DNA of 64,000 nucleotides from Siphonodentalium dalli (lineage: Eukaryota > Mollusca > Scaphopoda > Gadilida > Siphonodentaliidae). Each line of letters opens with the position of its first letter. The stretch's first letter is position 1. Below the pieces are notes generated by a model. That model was given only the letters and a program-made list of their open reading frames with translations, had not been told where the DNA came from and ran no database searches. The DNA lies in NCBI GenBank assembly GCA_032622095.1, contig CP136066.1, positions 206,296,978-206,360,977 of the forward strand, given 5' to 3'. Positions 44,401-54,510 of the stretch are shown here, in pieces. The translations under genes were made by a program, and so were the position numbers.

Positions 44401-44712
44401 ACAGATAACAATAAAAACAACAAATTTGCAAAATGAAAACTTCGAAACAAGCCGTGAGCCAAGCACTCGGCCGATGTGTTTACGTCCGCATTCTCTGTCT
44501 ATGACGTCGTGTGTCACGTGACCGCCGCCATGAGACTTTCTAAAGTCTCTCGAAAATGAAAAAAACTAATGTTTTTCCGAGGCGTATATCTCACTAATTA
44601 GGCGGTTTCGTGTCAGATTTTTAACTGATTATGATATAATAGGTAATAGTGGTTTAAATAATCGTATTTTCTGCCCGGTTTGAGCTACTTTTTGATCTCT
44701 GACAGCTCCACT
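41437..44712. mobile_element. putative 3.3-kb TIR element S
   Basis: Flanked by TTAA (41433-41436, 44713-44716). Left end AAGTGTAACTGACACG; right end complement AAGTGGAGCTGTCAGAG. Further paired subterminal blocks support a single unit: GACGTCATAGGCAGAGAA (about 41620) versus the complement of TTCTCTGTCTATGACGTC (about 44493), and ACACGTGG versus CACGTGACC. The flanking ACAGATACTTATAC also occurs without the insertion at 44738. Internal open frames are at most 100 codons with no recognisable domain, so the element is decayed or non-autonomous. It also contains a (TCTA)n tract near 42735-42756. Confidence 0.7.
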
Positions 44713-44880
44713 TTAAGACTAGGGTTAAACCCCTTAACAGATACTTATACATAAGACTAGGGTTAAATAAGACCTTCAATAAGACTTAAGGTTTGCAGCC
44801 AATTTGTTAGAAAACACTATTATGAAACAATAGCATATGATATGCAAAAGAGAAGGTTTGAATAAACCTATGGTTTGCAG

Positions 44881-45315
44881 CAAGCCTGTAAATAGTGTGT
44901 CTGTTATTTGCAGAAAGAAGTTCCCAGAGGGTGAATTTTGTGATGCTATCCCATGCAGCATCACCAAATTAACCCTCTGCGACCTAATTCTGCTTAGGCC
45001 TCAACTGTTATTGGAGACCTAGGATCAGATTGAAGTTTCTGAGTTGAATTTGGTGATGTTCACCTATTAGTCACCTCGATTATCCATTTTATCTTCTGCA
45101 AATTAGGGGATATAGAAACTTCACAGAAGGAGAAAAGTAACTGGACCAATGTTAATTTGAGACAATAGATACTTCCCAGAAGATGGGGCCTAAGCAGAAT
45201 GAGGTCCCTAGTGGGTGAATTTGGTGATGCAAGACTGCTGTGCGGGATCGCATCACTAAATTCACCCTCTGGGGACCTCATTCTGCAAATGACAGACACA
45301 CTATTTCAAGGCTTT
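44881..45315. mobile_element. hAT-like element C
   Basis: Ends CAAGCCTGTAAATAGTGTGT and CACACTATTTCAAGGCTTT. Flanks GTTTGCAG (44873-44880) and GTTTGTAG (45316-45323) match at 7 of 8. Both hairpins present. Confidence 0.87.
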
Positions 45316-45370
45316 GTTTGTAGCCAATTTGTTACAATACTATTTTATAAAACAAGAATAGCATATGAAT

Positions 45371-45801
45371 CAAGTCTGAGTTTAGTGTGCCTGTCATTTG
45401 CAGAATGAGGACCCCCCAGAGGGTGAATTTATTGACACTAATTCACACTAGTATTTCCAAATTCACTCTCTTGGAACCTCATTCTGCATGGCCTCATCTG
45501 TTCCCAAATGGTGAATATTGTGATGTACACTCATTGGGAACCTCGATTATGCAATGTGTCCTCTGGCAATTTGGGGATATAGAGAAACTAAACTGAAAAA
45601 GAAATAGAATCTATGTGAAGAAGTTTCTATAGAAATTTGATAATAAAGAAACTTTCCAGAGAAGATGAGGCCTAAGGTATAAGCAGATGAGGTCCCCAGA
45701 GGGTGAATTTAGTGATGCTAGCCCACTATGAGGATCATTCTCTAAATTCACCCTCTGGGGACCTCATTCTGCATATGACAGGCACACTAAACTCAGACGT
45801 G
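45371..45801. mobile_element. hAT-like element C, TTTAGTGTG subfamily
   Basis: Ends CAAGTCTGAGTTTAGTGTGC and GCACACTAAACTCAGACGTG region. Flanks ATATGAAT (45363-45370) and ATATGAAA (45802-45809) match at 7 of 8. The central part has TTCTATAGAAATTTGATAAT like 57240-57300, so it is a distinct subfamily from copies with GGGAAGTATCTATAGT. Confidence 0.87.
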
Positions 45802-45809
45802 ATATGAAA

Positions 45810-46405
45810 AGGGAAATGTTATGGCATTGTGCGTTATATAGACTATAGAAATGGAAAAGAACGGCTAACAATAAGGTGTCTATGCGGCCAATTGTCCATA
45901 AATCAGTTTATTGAACACGATCATGTCCCGCACCGATATGTTCGACAACAAGCCATCTATTGTCATCCACAATTACAGTACGATGGACAATGCAATTTCA
46001 AGAAGTTAGCAATCGATCCGTGGAGCTATAAATAGTGCAATATATTGCCGACTCGGGATTAATGACGGGAAGTCATTGTTATCTCTCATGGGGACTGACA
46101 GACTCATCAGAATACTGGGAAAGTCAGTCGGCACACGACGATGCAACAATGGATGAAGCAGCCTTAAACAAATGAGGCAATTTCCCCTGGAGATAAAGAA
46201 GGGATCTTGGACGGACAGTGAACAACCGCTTTTGTTAGTAAATATAGATAATCTTATGACTTATTGATAGACATATAATCACTTATTGCAGATTAATTAA
46301 CGGTCATCATTCAACGACAAATAATTCACAATCAATCATTTCTGAGGAATTATTGCATGTTTTGTCCAATTTTCCTTTGACGAAAACCAGCTGTCATATC
46401 AGTTT
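45810..46405. other. unassigned sequence
   Basis: A 68-codon frame (45829-46035, +) is cysteine- and histidine-containing but matches no domain I recognise. Otherwise nothing. Confidence 0.4.
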
Positions 46406-46407
46406 GT

Positions 46408-46778
46408 CGGCGCTGGGCTGGCATCACCAAAATCACCCTCTGGGGACCTCATTCTACTTAGCCTCATCTTCTGGGAAGTATCTACAGTCTCAAATTAACA
46501 TTGTTTTCATTTACTTTTTCCCTTTCTGGGAAGTTTCTATATCCCCTAATTTGCAGAAGATAAAATGCATAATCGATGTGACTAATGTGTGAATATTACC
46601 AACTTTAAAGGGGAACTTCAACCTGATCCTAGGTCTCCCGTAGCAATTGAGGCCTAAGAAGTATGAGGTTCGCAGTGGGGTGAATTTGGTGATGCTACCC
46701 ACCGTGCAGGATAGCGTCACAAAATACACCTCCTAGGGACCTCATTCTACAAGTGACAAGAAACTATTTGCAGGCTTG
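46408..46778. mobile_element. hAT-like element C, left end missing
   Basis: Begins inside the first hairpin (GGCTGGCATCACCAAAATCA) and runs to ACTATTTGCAGGCTTG. The central CATCTTCTGGGAAGTATCTA is present. Confidence 0.8.
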
Positions 46779-47055
46779 TTTCCGCTAAAGTGGCAGTTCC
46801 CTTTTAGAGCCCCGTTCCAATTTTTCCTCTCGGAAACATTCCCCGATACACAAATAAACACAATTATGATTACTTTACTTTTCCAGTTACTGTATATGTT
46901 CAAGATTTGGCTTAAAGCTTGTTTACGAGTACTAGATATTCACAGTTTGTTACATTGAATTGGTCATTGTCGCATGGTATTGTGCAAAATGATACCCAGG
47001 ATCTCCCAAACTGTGCAAAAAGACACACATGATCTCCAAAATGTCACCTTGCGAC
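46779..47055. other. unassigned sequence
   Basis: No gene or repeat recognised. Confidence 0.35.
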
Positions 47056-47131
47056 ATTCAAACTGAACGCAGGTATTCAAACTGAACGCAGGTATTCAAA
47101 CTGAACGCAGGTATTCAAACTGAACGCAGGT
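47056..47131 (+). repeat. 19-bp minisatellite, four perfect copies
   Basis: ATTCAAACTGAACGCAGGT repeated four times. Confidence 0.96.
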
Positions 47132-47404
47132 GGATTATCCATTCATATTCCATTGAAATTTCACTCAAAAATTACAAATAATCAGACAGAAGTTCCAAAA
47201 TATATATTAGATTATATACAGGACATAGGTATCCTGGAATGGAATAGGTTATTCCTTGCATCCACAACCGTTGTAGTTGTTGGGGGGGGGCAGTGCCTGT
47301 GCGATAAGGTGCATAGCGTAATTTGCCGTCATGAGCTTTCAAGCATTTGATTCCCTATAAGCGCAGAAAGGTTTTGCATGTGATGGAATTGATTTTAGTG
47401 CAAT
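47132..47404. other. unassigned sequence
   Basis: Includes a run of nine G (47281-47289). No gene recognised. Confidence 0.35.
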
Positions 47405-47680
47405 TTGTTTGTCGGTTACTTAAGGGGTTTCCATGTCTGAGCTACGTCAGGAGGTGGAAAGTTTAGATGGACCTACACAGAAAACTACTTAATTGTTAAG
47501 CTAGTACTCCACATGAAGGAATTTATACTATCTGAAGACCGCATCAGGTATATTATATAACAATAAAATGTCAAAAAGATCACTTTAATCATAGTGTTAG
47601 AAGTGAAATTTTGGGAAGAGCGTTCTCAGCAAATATACAAATTGAGTGGAAATGAATAACTGCCTTTATTAGCCACATCA
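47405..47680 (-). repeat. dispersed segment V, copy 2, empty
   Basis: Inverted copy of 39261-40036 without the A, R and D insertions. It shows undisturbed target sequence at all three sites (TATATAATATAC; a single TTAA after AACTAC; AACC TTAAG on the complementary strand). Confidence 0.85.
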
Positions 47681-47684
47681 GAAA

Positions 47685-48290
47685 ATTAATAAGCCTCAGC
47701 TGAGAGCCACCTTTGTCTGGGATACTCTGTGCGGGGATACTCTGTGCGGGGATACTCTGTGTGGGGATACTCTGTGCAGGGATACTCTGTGCAGGGATAC
47801 TCTGTGCAGGGATACTCTGTGCAGGGATACTCTGTGCGGGGATACTCTGTGCGGGGATACTCTGTGCAGGGATACTCTGTGTGGGGATACTCTGTGCAGG
47901 GATACTCTGTGCAGGGATACTCTGTGCAGGGATACTCTGTGCAGGGATACTCTGTGCGGGGATACTCTGTGCGGGGATACTCTGTGCGGGGATACTCTGT
48001 GCGGGGATACTCTGTGCAGGGATACTCTGTGCAGGGATACTCTGTGCAGGGATACTCTGTGCAGGGATACTCTGTGCGGGGATACTCTGTGCGGGGATAC
48101 TCTGTGCGGGGATGCTCTGGGTGATGCACGTGTTATTATCATCATTAATAAACCTCAGCGTAATGCCACAGTTGTCTGGGATACTCTTTGCAGGGATACT
48201 CTGGGTGATGCACGTGTTAATATCATCATTAATAAACCTCAGCGTAATGCCACAGTTGTCTGGGATACTCTTTGCAGGGATACTCTGCGA
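47685..48290 (+). repeat. 15-bp satellite nested in an 84-bp repeat
   Basis: About 27 copies of GGATACTCTGTGCRG (47719-48118) with R or T at the GCGGG/GCAGG/GTGGG site. Downstream are two units of about 84 bp (48119-48202 and 48203-48286) of the form GTGATGCACGTGTTA...AATAAACCTCAGCG...TTGTCTGG, followed by two 15-bp units. The sequence before the array (AATAAGCCTCAGCTGAGAGC) is a third, older 84-bp unit. The 15-bp array is therefore an expansion inside one unit. The 147-248-codon frames on both strands are artefacts of the stop-free 15-bp unit. Confidence 0.95.
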
Positions 48291-48648
48291 TGCACTTGTT
48301 ATTATCATTATAATTTCACTCTGATTGTATCCCACCTATATTGCTCCCGTCCTTCTCTAGAAATTTCAATGTTTTTGACATTGATGATGAATACATTTGT
48401 ATAAAATCAATAACCGGATTAGCATCGATCTCTCGATTGCAGGAAAACATCTTCTTCAGCAGCTGATAATTGAATTGAATGACATTTTTGCTGTTTTGCA
48501 TACTCTTTATCACGCGACTGAATATTCGCATATCCATTTACACTGGTTTTAAATAATGCCATTATTTCTTCATTCCCATCCAAAACCCTGCATTTTTAAG
48601 GCTCACACATTTAGATCATTGTATACTACTATGTGGCATACTGCCATA
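48291..48648. other. unassigned sequence
   Basis: No gene recognised. Confidence 0.35.
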
Positions 48649-48649
48649 A

Positions 48650-48777
48650 ATAATTGACTCCTTAACCACAGCAGAATTATGGGTAACTTTTCAGGATTTA
48701 GTTGGAAATATGGCTTGTTGCCATTCATTGGAAAGTTCTCACTGTGGTTAAGGAGTCGATTATTTAGGACATTACTG
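48650..48777. mobile_element. palindrome A, right arm shortened
   Basis: Left arm from CATAAATAATTGACTCC through GGCTTGTTGCCATTCATTGG; the right arm keeps only the outer 45 bp (CACTGTGGTTAAGGAGTCGA to ACATTACTG-TA). Confidence 0.85.
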
Positions 48778-48994
48778 TATGTACCCATTGACAGCCCAGC
48801 ACGTGTTATATTCAATTATGAATATATTGCTTGTATTATAAAATTTGTCATTTTACACTATGCATGGGGAAACTGTCAACTCGTCACTGACCTCCAATTT
48901 CGCAATTTAAATATAACCTCATAAAACCTCATGAAACTGTGTATTTGTAATCAGGTATTTGATGAGATCACTTAGGTCAGTCTCTGATTACATA

Positions 48995-49242
48995 CAGTAA
49001 TACCCTAAGTAATTGACTCCTTAACCGCAGCAGAATTATGGGTAACTTTTCAGGATTTAGTCGGAAATATGGCTTGTTGCCATTCATTGGAAAGCTCTCA
49101 CTGAGAGCTTTCCAATGAATGGCAACAAGCCATATTTCTCTCACTGAGAGCTTTCCAATGACTGGCAACAAGCCATATTTCCGACTAAAAGTTACCCATA
49201 ATTCTGCTGCGGCTAAGGAGTCGATTACTTAGTGCATTACTG
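48995..49242. mobile_element. palindrome A with duplicated tip
   Basis: TA on both sides. The tip segment CTCTCACTGAGAGCTTTCCA occurs twice (about 49095 and 49138), total 248 bp. The end reads GTGCATTACTG. Directly abuts element W. Confidence 0.88.
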
Positions 49243-49244
49243 TA

Positions 49245-49860
49245 TACTGTATACACCCATCAGTAAGCCCGGGTGGGGGGGCTGTGAATTTTTTGACTCA
49301 TAAACTTGGGACTGGGCAGATCTTCGAGGAACCCCCACATGCAAAATCTGAGTTTTTGTGCATAAATTTTTGACATCTTCATTCAGAGTTAAATTGATAT
49401 CAATATATACAGTAATGCTCTAAGTAATCGACTTCTTAACCACAGCAGAATTATGGGTAACTTTTCAGGATTTAGTCGGAAATATGGCTTGTTGCCATTC
49501 ATCGGAAAGCTCTCGGGCAGAGCTTTCCGATGAATGGCAACAAGCCATATTTCCGACTAAATCCTGAAACGTTACCCATAATTCTGCTGTGGTTAAGAAG
49601 TCGATTACTTAGAGCATTACTGTACTCGCCTTCTAAGTTCTAAAATTGGGGGTGGGCTTTTCTACGAGTATACATCCCATGATTTTTTGGGAGCAAAAAT
49701 ATAGACTGGTTTTATCCTGAGGGATGGGCTTACTGACGGGTGTATACAGTATAACATAGACTGGGATTATCCTCAGGGATGGGCTTACTGACGGGTGTAT
49801 ACAGTATAACATAGACTGGGCTTATCCTCAGGGATGGGCTTACTGATGGGTGTATACAGT
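49245..49860. mobile_element. TA-flanked TIR element W with A inside
   Basis: Ends CTGTATACACCCATCAGTAA and complement TTACTGATGGGTGTATACAG, TA on both sides; the left TA is shared with the A copy ending at 49242. A full A (49410-49622) is inserted in it. A 55-bp unit containing GGATGGGCTTACTGACGGGT and the right end is repeated about 2.3 times (49720-49860), so the right terminus itself has been amplified. Confidence 0.85.
49410..49622. mobile_element. palindrome A inside W
   Basis: Full 213-bp copy with TA on both sides; one mismatch between arms (CCTGAAACGTTACC versus GGTAACTTTTCAGG). Confidence 0.92.
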
Positions 49861-49888
49861 ATATATTAAGCAATTATCTCCCGTCTTC

Positions 49889-50474
49889 CAGGGTTCGCGC
49901 TGTCACTTGCCAAATTTGCCAAACGGCAAAAATAATTCATATTTGGCAAAAAATATTTTCATTTGGCAAAACTTTTGGCAAGTCACTTTTTAATTCCTCA
50001 AGAAAGTTGAAAAATATTGGTCAATCAATATCATTCATTTCAGGAAACTCTTACAACATAATTATATTAGTTATGTTTTATAAGGTTTAGAAAAAGATAC
50101 AGTTAATCTCATAGAATTAGTACCGATGGTTGGAGGGATTACTAGTATTTAGCGTGGTGGTAGTGTTTGCATAGCTAATCCTCCTGTGATGTTCCCTTCT
50201 GATGAAGCAACCCTTCTACAATTGTATTATTCGGTGAATGGCTTATTGTTATATGATACACCACAATAGAGATGCGAGTATAGTTAATAATTAACTGACT
50301 GCATTTCTATCGATATCAAAATTCGTTCAAACCACGAGTGTCGAAACATAAGACTTAAGGTTGCAGAAAATGATACTATCGGGGATAGCATTTGGCAAAT
50401 GCTAAAATAATTTGGCAAAAAATATCTTCATTTGGCAAATTATTTGGCAAAAGTAAAGTCCAGCACGGACCCTG
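49889..50474. mobile_element. hAT-like element U, copy 3
   Basis: 586 bp, ends CAGGGTTCGCGCTG and CAGCACGGACCCTG, flanked by identical CCGTCTTC (49881-49888, 50475-50482). Closely related to copy 2 (38159): both share GGTCAATCA and GATGAAGCAACCCTTCTAC. Confidence 0.95.
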
Positions 50475-50482
50475 CCGTCTTC

Positions 50483-50974
50483 TAAAAGTACTAAATCATT
50501 CCCCCGTCCCGTCACATGATCTCCACTAGGAATGAATTATAAAACAGATCAGCACAAATCTTAATTTGGCCAGCTTTCCCAACTATTACGGACTCAATGA
50601 TTGACGAATATTGATTTTGTCAATCTCCCGCAAAGTTTCTGTCGTCTCACCAAAAATTGACTCCACCAGGCACCAATTACATTAGTCTCTTTTCATTCAC
50701 GAAAATAAATTGATTACGAGGAAGAAATAGCGTTAAAGCTTGTATTGAGTTGCCCGAAGCCCAAGGAATGGGCAGAGACAGTTCATAATGGAAGTCTGTT
50801 GTTTTCAGGCCAGGTCGCCACGATGGAATGCAGCCCCTACTTAGTTCCAATTAAATCATTCCAAATTCCACCTGCCATATTTGTAATTTCATTCTTGCCT
50901 CATATCCAACAGCCAAGCTTTAAGCTTAAAGTCATTAAGGCGGCAAAGGCCATTTTTAGCTCAGCTTGATGAAG
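50483..50974. other. unassigned sequence
   Basis: A 74-codon frame at 50745-50969 is not recognisable. No repeat family seen. Confidence 0.4.
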
Positions 50975-50976
50975 TA

Positions 50977-51515
50977 CAGTAATGCCCTAAATAATCGACT
51001 CCTTAACCCTTTACCCAACAGAAGGGCCCTGTGCCAATGCATTCTCTTATATATGCGAGTCGACCATAGGTCACCTCGCATATATAAGAGAATGCATTGG
51101 CTTAACACATTAAAAATTATAAAATTGTTAAAGAATGTAAGAAAAAATGGTAAAAAGTGTTAAAAAAAGATTTTTTTTAGGCCAATGCATTCTCTTATAT
51201 ATGCGAGGCGACCTATGGTCGACTCGCATATATAAGAGAATGCATTGGCACAGGGTATAACTGTAACTATCACAATGTGGTCAAGGAGCCGGTTCCAATG
51301 ATATCCATATTTGTATGGTTCTATTGAGACAGACTGAAGATATTTTAGGCTGTTGAAGCTTTATTTGGCCGGTTTTGGCCGGTTTGTTGGGTAAAGGGTT
51401 AACCACAGCAGAATTATGGGTAAATTTTCAGGATTTAGTCGGAAATATGGCTTGTTGCCATTCATTGGAAAGCTCTGAGCATTCCAATGAATGGCAACAA
51501 GCCATATTTCTCAGC
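50977..51515. mobile_element. palindrome A interrupted by B
   Basis: The left tip TA-CAGTAATGCCCTAAATAA, CGACTCC reaches its internal TTAA, where B (51007-51398) is inserted; A resumes as CCACAGCAGAATTATG. The right arm breaks off after CCATATTTCTCAG. A clear nested pair with an exact TTAA duplication. Confidence 0.93.
51007..51398. mobile_element. TTAA element B inside A
   Basis: 392 bp, TTAA on both sides (51003-51006, 51399-51402). Because every other A copy reads CTCCTTAACCACAG, the pre-insertion sequence is known and the 4-bp TTAA duplication is demonstrated. Confidence 0.95.
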
Positions 51516-52227
51516 AAGCTGGGACAACACGGTTTGCCATATGGTCCTGTCTTATGTGCTTTCTCACTAAAAATATGGTGTGATGTTACATGAGCCAGCC
51601 CAACTGTGCAAACCGAGTTGCCATGTCTCGCCGGGACAACTCGGTTAACTGGGACAACTTTTCTCACATAACAGCTTGTTACACGATTCGTCGTGACTTG
51701 ACATGACATTAGCCAATAGAACAATAGAATGCTCCCAAGTCCATTGACGCATCCTACAAGCCACATCCCACTACGATCATCACCAAACTTCATATCTTTG
51801 GGGTAGCCTTTAGATGGGAGCCATCACTTTTTTCCGAAATTTGTTAAAAAACATGGCTGCCAGTAGCCATCTTGGATTTCAGATTTCCATCCATCAGCAC
51901 ACCCTGCAGCATGCAGTTATTGGAGAATTGTTTTGAAAATTAATAGGCATGTTTGGGATCACCTCTAAATGGGAGTTATCAAATTTGAACTATTTTTAAT
52001 GAAAAACATTGCCGCCGGCAGCCATCTTGGATTTTACTCATCGTCAGAAAACTGCATATGGAAGTATTCGCCAACTATCACAAGCTACCTTAATTTCTGT
52101 TGCTGGTGAAACTTTTCATCGTCTTATATTTTGCAAATAATTTGTGATCACAATGCAATTTACCGTGAACCATGACCTTGCATGACCTCTCAAACTCTTG
52201 TGATGCACATGTCCATATATTTCTAGA
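51516..52227. other. unassigned, with an internal diverged duplication
   Basis: GGTAGCCTTTAGATGGGAGC then GCCATCTTGGATTTCAG (51804-51882) resembles GATCACCTCTAAATGGGAGT then GCCATCTTGGATTTTAC (51958-52037). GGGACAAC motifs recur at 51520-51660. No gene. Confidence 0.55.
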
Positions 52228-52322
52228 AGAAGTAAGGTTCCTTGACTCAAATCAAATATTTTTTTACCCCCGAAGCCAAAGAAATATTAATTTACGGGTG
52301 ATAACTCAATAGTGCATCTTGC
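52228..52322 (+). mobile_element. TIR element L, right arm
   Basis: AAGGTTCCTTGACTCAAATC, ACCCCCGAAGCCAAAGAAAT, AGTGCATCTTGCA: diverged right arm of L. Confidence 0.7.
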
Positions 52323-52341
52323 ACCCTTTCTATACTAAATA

Positions 52342-52549
52342 CAGTAATGCCCTAAGTAATCGACTCCTTAACCACAGCAGAATTATGGGTAACTTTTCAG
52401 GATTTAGTCCTGAAAAGTTGCCCATAATTCTGCTGTGGTTAAGGAGTCAATTACTTAGCAGAATTATGGGTAACTTTTCAGGATTTAGTCCTGAACAGTT
52501 GCCCATAATTCTGCTGTGGTTAAGGAGTCGATTACTTAGGGCATTACTG
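52342..52549. mobile_element. palindrome A with duplicated inner segment
   Basis: TA on both sides. The arms are short and the inner hairpin (GCAGAATTATGGGTAACTTT ... CAGGATTTAGTCCTGAA ... complement) occurs twice (52377-52459 and 52460-52549); the tip sequence is lost. Confidence 0.88.
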
Positions 52550-52786
52550 TACCCAATTGACAAGTAGTTCAATTAGGAAAGGTTCAGAAGATGAGTTCAA
52601 TAAACGAAGAACTTATTATCTGAACATTTCCCAACAATGAATATGAATCATTCTGCTCTTGTATTATCTATTTTATGTCTGTTGTCTGCTTTTATTACCA
52701 GAACACCCCTCTAAATGAATAATAGATCATTCCAATGTATACTTTTGTAACTGAGTGGGATATTCCATTTAGTATAGGAAGGGTTA

Positions 52787-53383
52787 ATTCATGACTGGAG
52801 TGAAAACCCTGTGCCAGTGCATTCTCTTATATATGCGAGTCTCCCATATGGAGCCTCACATGTGTAAGAGAATGCATTGGCCTAACAATATTTACCTTGA
52901 CCGTGTAAGCCGGTTCATTCTCTTATATATGCTAGGCTCCCAATGGGATCTTTAACCCTTTACCCAACAAACCGGCCAAAACCGGCCAAATAAAGCTTCA
53001 ACAGCCTAAAATATCTTCGGTCTGTCTCAATAAAACCATACAAATATGGATATCATTGGAATAGGCTCCTTGACCACATTGTGATAGTTACAGTTATGCC
53101 CTGTGCCAATGCATTCTCTTATATATGCGAGTCGACCATAGGTCGCCTCGCATATATAAGAGAATGCATTGGCCTAAAAAAAATCTTTTTTTAACACTTT
53201 TTACCATTTTTTCTTACATTCTTTCACAATTTTATAATTTTTAATGGTTAAGCCAATGCATTCTCTTATATATGCGAGGCGACCTATGGTCGACTCGCAT
53301 ATATAAGAGAATGCATTGGCACAGGGCCGTTCTGTTGGGTAAAGGGTTAATGCTATACCAGCATAGCTCCAGTCATAAAAGGG
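52787..53383. mobile_element. TTAA element E interrupted by B
   Basis: TTAA at 52783-52786 and 53384-53387. Left tip is decayed (TTCATGACTGGAGTG); right end ATAGCTCCAGTCATAAAAGG. E breaks at GGGATCT-TTAA and resumes TTAA-TGCTATACCAGCAT around B. Confidence 0.85.
52956..53346. mobile_element. TTAA element B inside E
   Basis: 391 bp, TTAA at 52952-52955 and 53347-53350. Ends CCCTTTACCCAACAAACCGG and GTTCTGTTGGGTAAAGGG. Both cassettes complete. Confidence 0.93.
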
Positions 53384-53493
53384 TTAAGGCTTCTCCCGTC
53401 ACAAAAATAAGGCCAAGTGGTTTTATTTTCATGCTAAATGTGCACTCATTTCAGTTCCAATGTGTTCACATTGGCTCAATTTTCAAGCGAGGT

Positions 53494-53624
53494 ACAGTAA
53501 TGCCCTAAGTAATCGACTCCTTAACCACAGCAGAATTATGGGTAACTTTTCAGGATTTGGTCGGAAATATGGCTTGTTGCCATTCATTGGAAAGCTCTCG
53601 GGTCGATTACTTAGGGCATTACTG
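53494..53624. mobile_element. palindrome A, right arm mostly deleted
   Basis: Complete left arm to GGAAAGCTCTCGG, then only GTCGATTACTTAGGGCATTA-CTG. 131 bp, TA on both sides. Confidence 0.88.
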
Positions 53625-54128
53625 TAGCTCCTCCTCGTCTTCAAAAAATAAGGCGAAGTGGTCTTTGTCAGGACAAAGTAGATTTTAGAAAGTTTAAATA
53701 AATCGGAAGTTCGCAAAAGCATTGTGTTCTCCTCTGTCATCTTTCATTGGATATGCATGTAGAAAGCAATCATGAGGAAATCTCTTTGTCGTGGATTCCA
53801 TGGTGAAAGGACTATATTTAGACAAAAATATTTCTTCGCGCATCTGCTAACAGACGCGTAAGTGCATTTGAAAACATTACTCGGATGCGTAAAGAAAGCA
53901 GACATATGTGAACGCAGCTTTATTTGGACATGTTAGACATCAGACCAGTCAATAATTTTAAAGTCACGGATGACCTTCACAGCCGGTATTGCTGTTAAAA
54001 TATCAACACCCATTAAAACTGCCATAAACAGAAAGAATATTAAAATTATATAGACATATTTTGTTCTTCAACCAAACATAAATATCATGTAAATAATATG
54101 TTATTATTGTCAAATTTGTATGTTGAGC
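53625..54128. other. unassigned sequence
   Basis: No gene or repeat recognised. AAAAATAAGGCSAAGTGG motifs at about 53403 and 53645 hint at a small direct repeat flanking the A copy. Confidence 0.45.
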
Positions 54129-54130
54129 TA

Positions 54131-54344
54131 CAGTATAATGCTCTAAATAATCGTCTCCTTAACCACAGCAGAATTATGGGTAACTTTTCAGGATTTAGTT
54201 GGAAATATGACTTGTTGCCATTCATCGGAAAGCTCTTGGGGAGAGCTTTCCGATGAATGTCAACAAGCCATATTTCTGACTAATCCTGAAAAATTACCCA
54301 TAATTCTGCTGTGGTTAAGGAGTCAATTATTTAGAGCATTACTG
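54131..54344. mobile_element. palindrome A
   Basis: 214 bp, TA on both sides; left tip CAGTATAATGCTC has a 2-bp insertion relative to CAGTAATGCTC. Confidence 0.9.
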
Positions 54345-54510
54345 TATGTAAACAAAATCCAGGTTCTCTTAGCAGTTTTGTTTACATAACAAAGTGTACA
54401 TATTAACATCCTATTTACACGATATTTATGATTGGTATAAGAACAAATTCTGTCTATATTTTAATATTCTTTCTGTTTATGGTGGTTTTAATGGATGTGA
54501 CTATTTTCAC

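Noticed and set aside
45829-46035. 68-codon frame with several Cys and His residues
   Set aside because: Spacing does not fit a zinc-finger family I know and there is no supporting context; left as unassigned.
47589-48335. Open frames of up to 248 codons on both strands, with 5-residue repeats
   Set aside because: They are products of the 15-bp satellite; several frames are open simultaneously and the unit is not framed by any coding-like flank.
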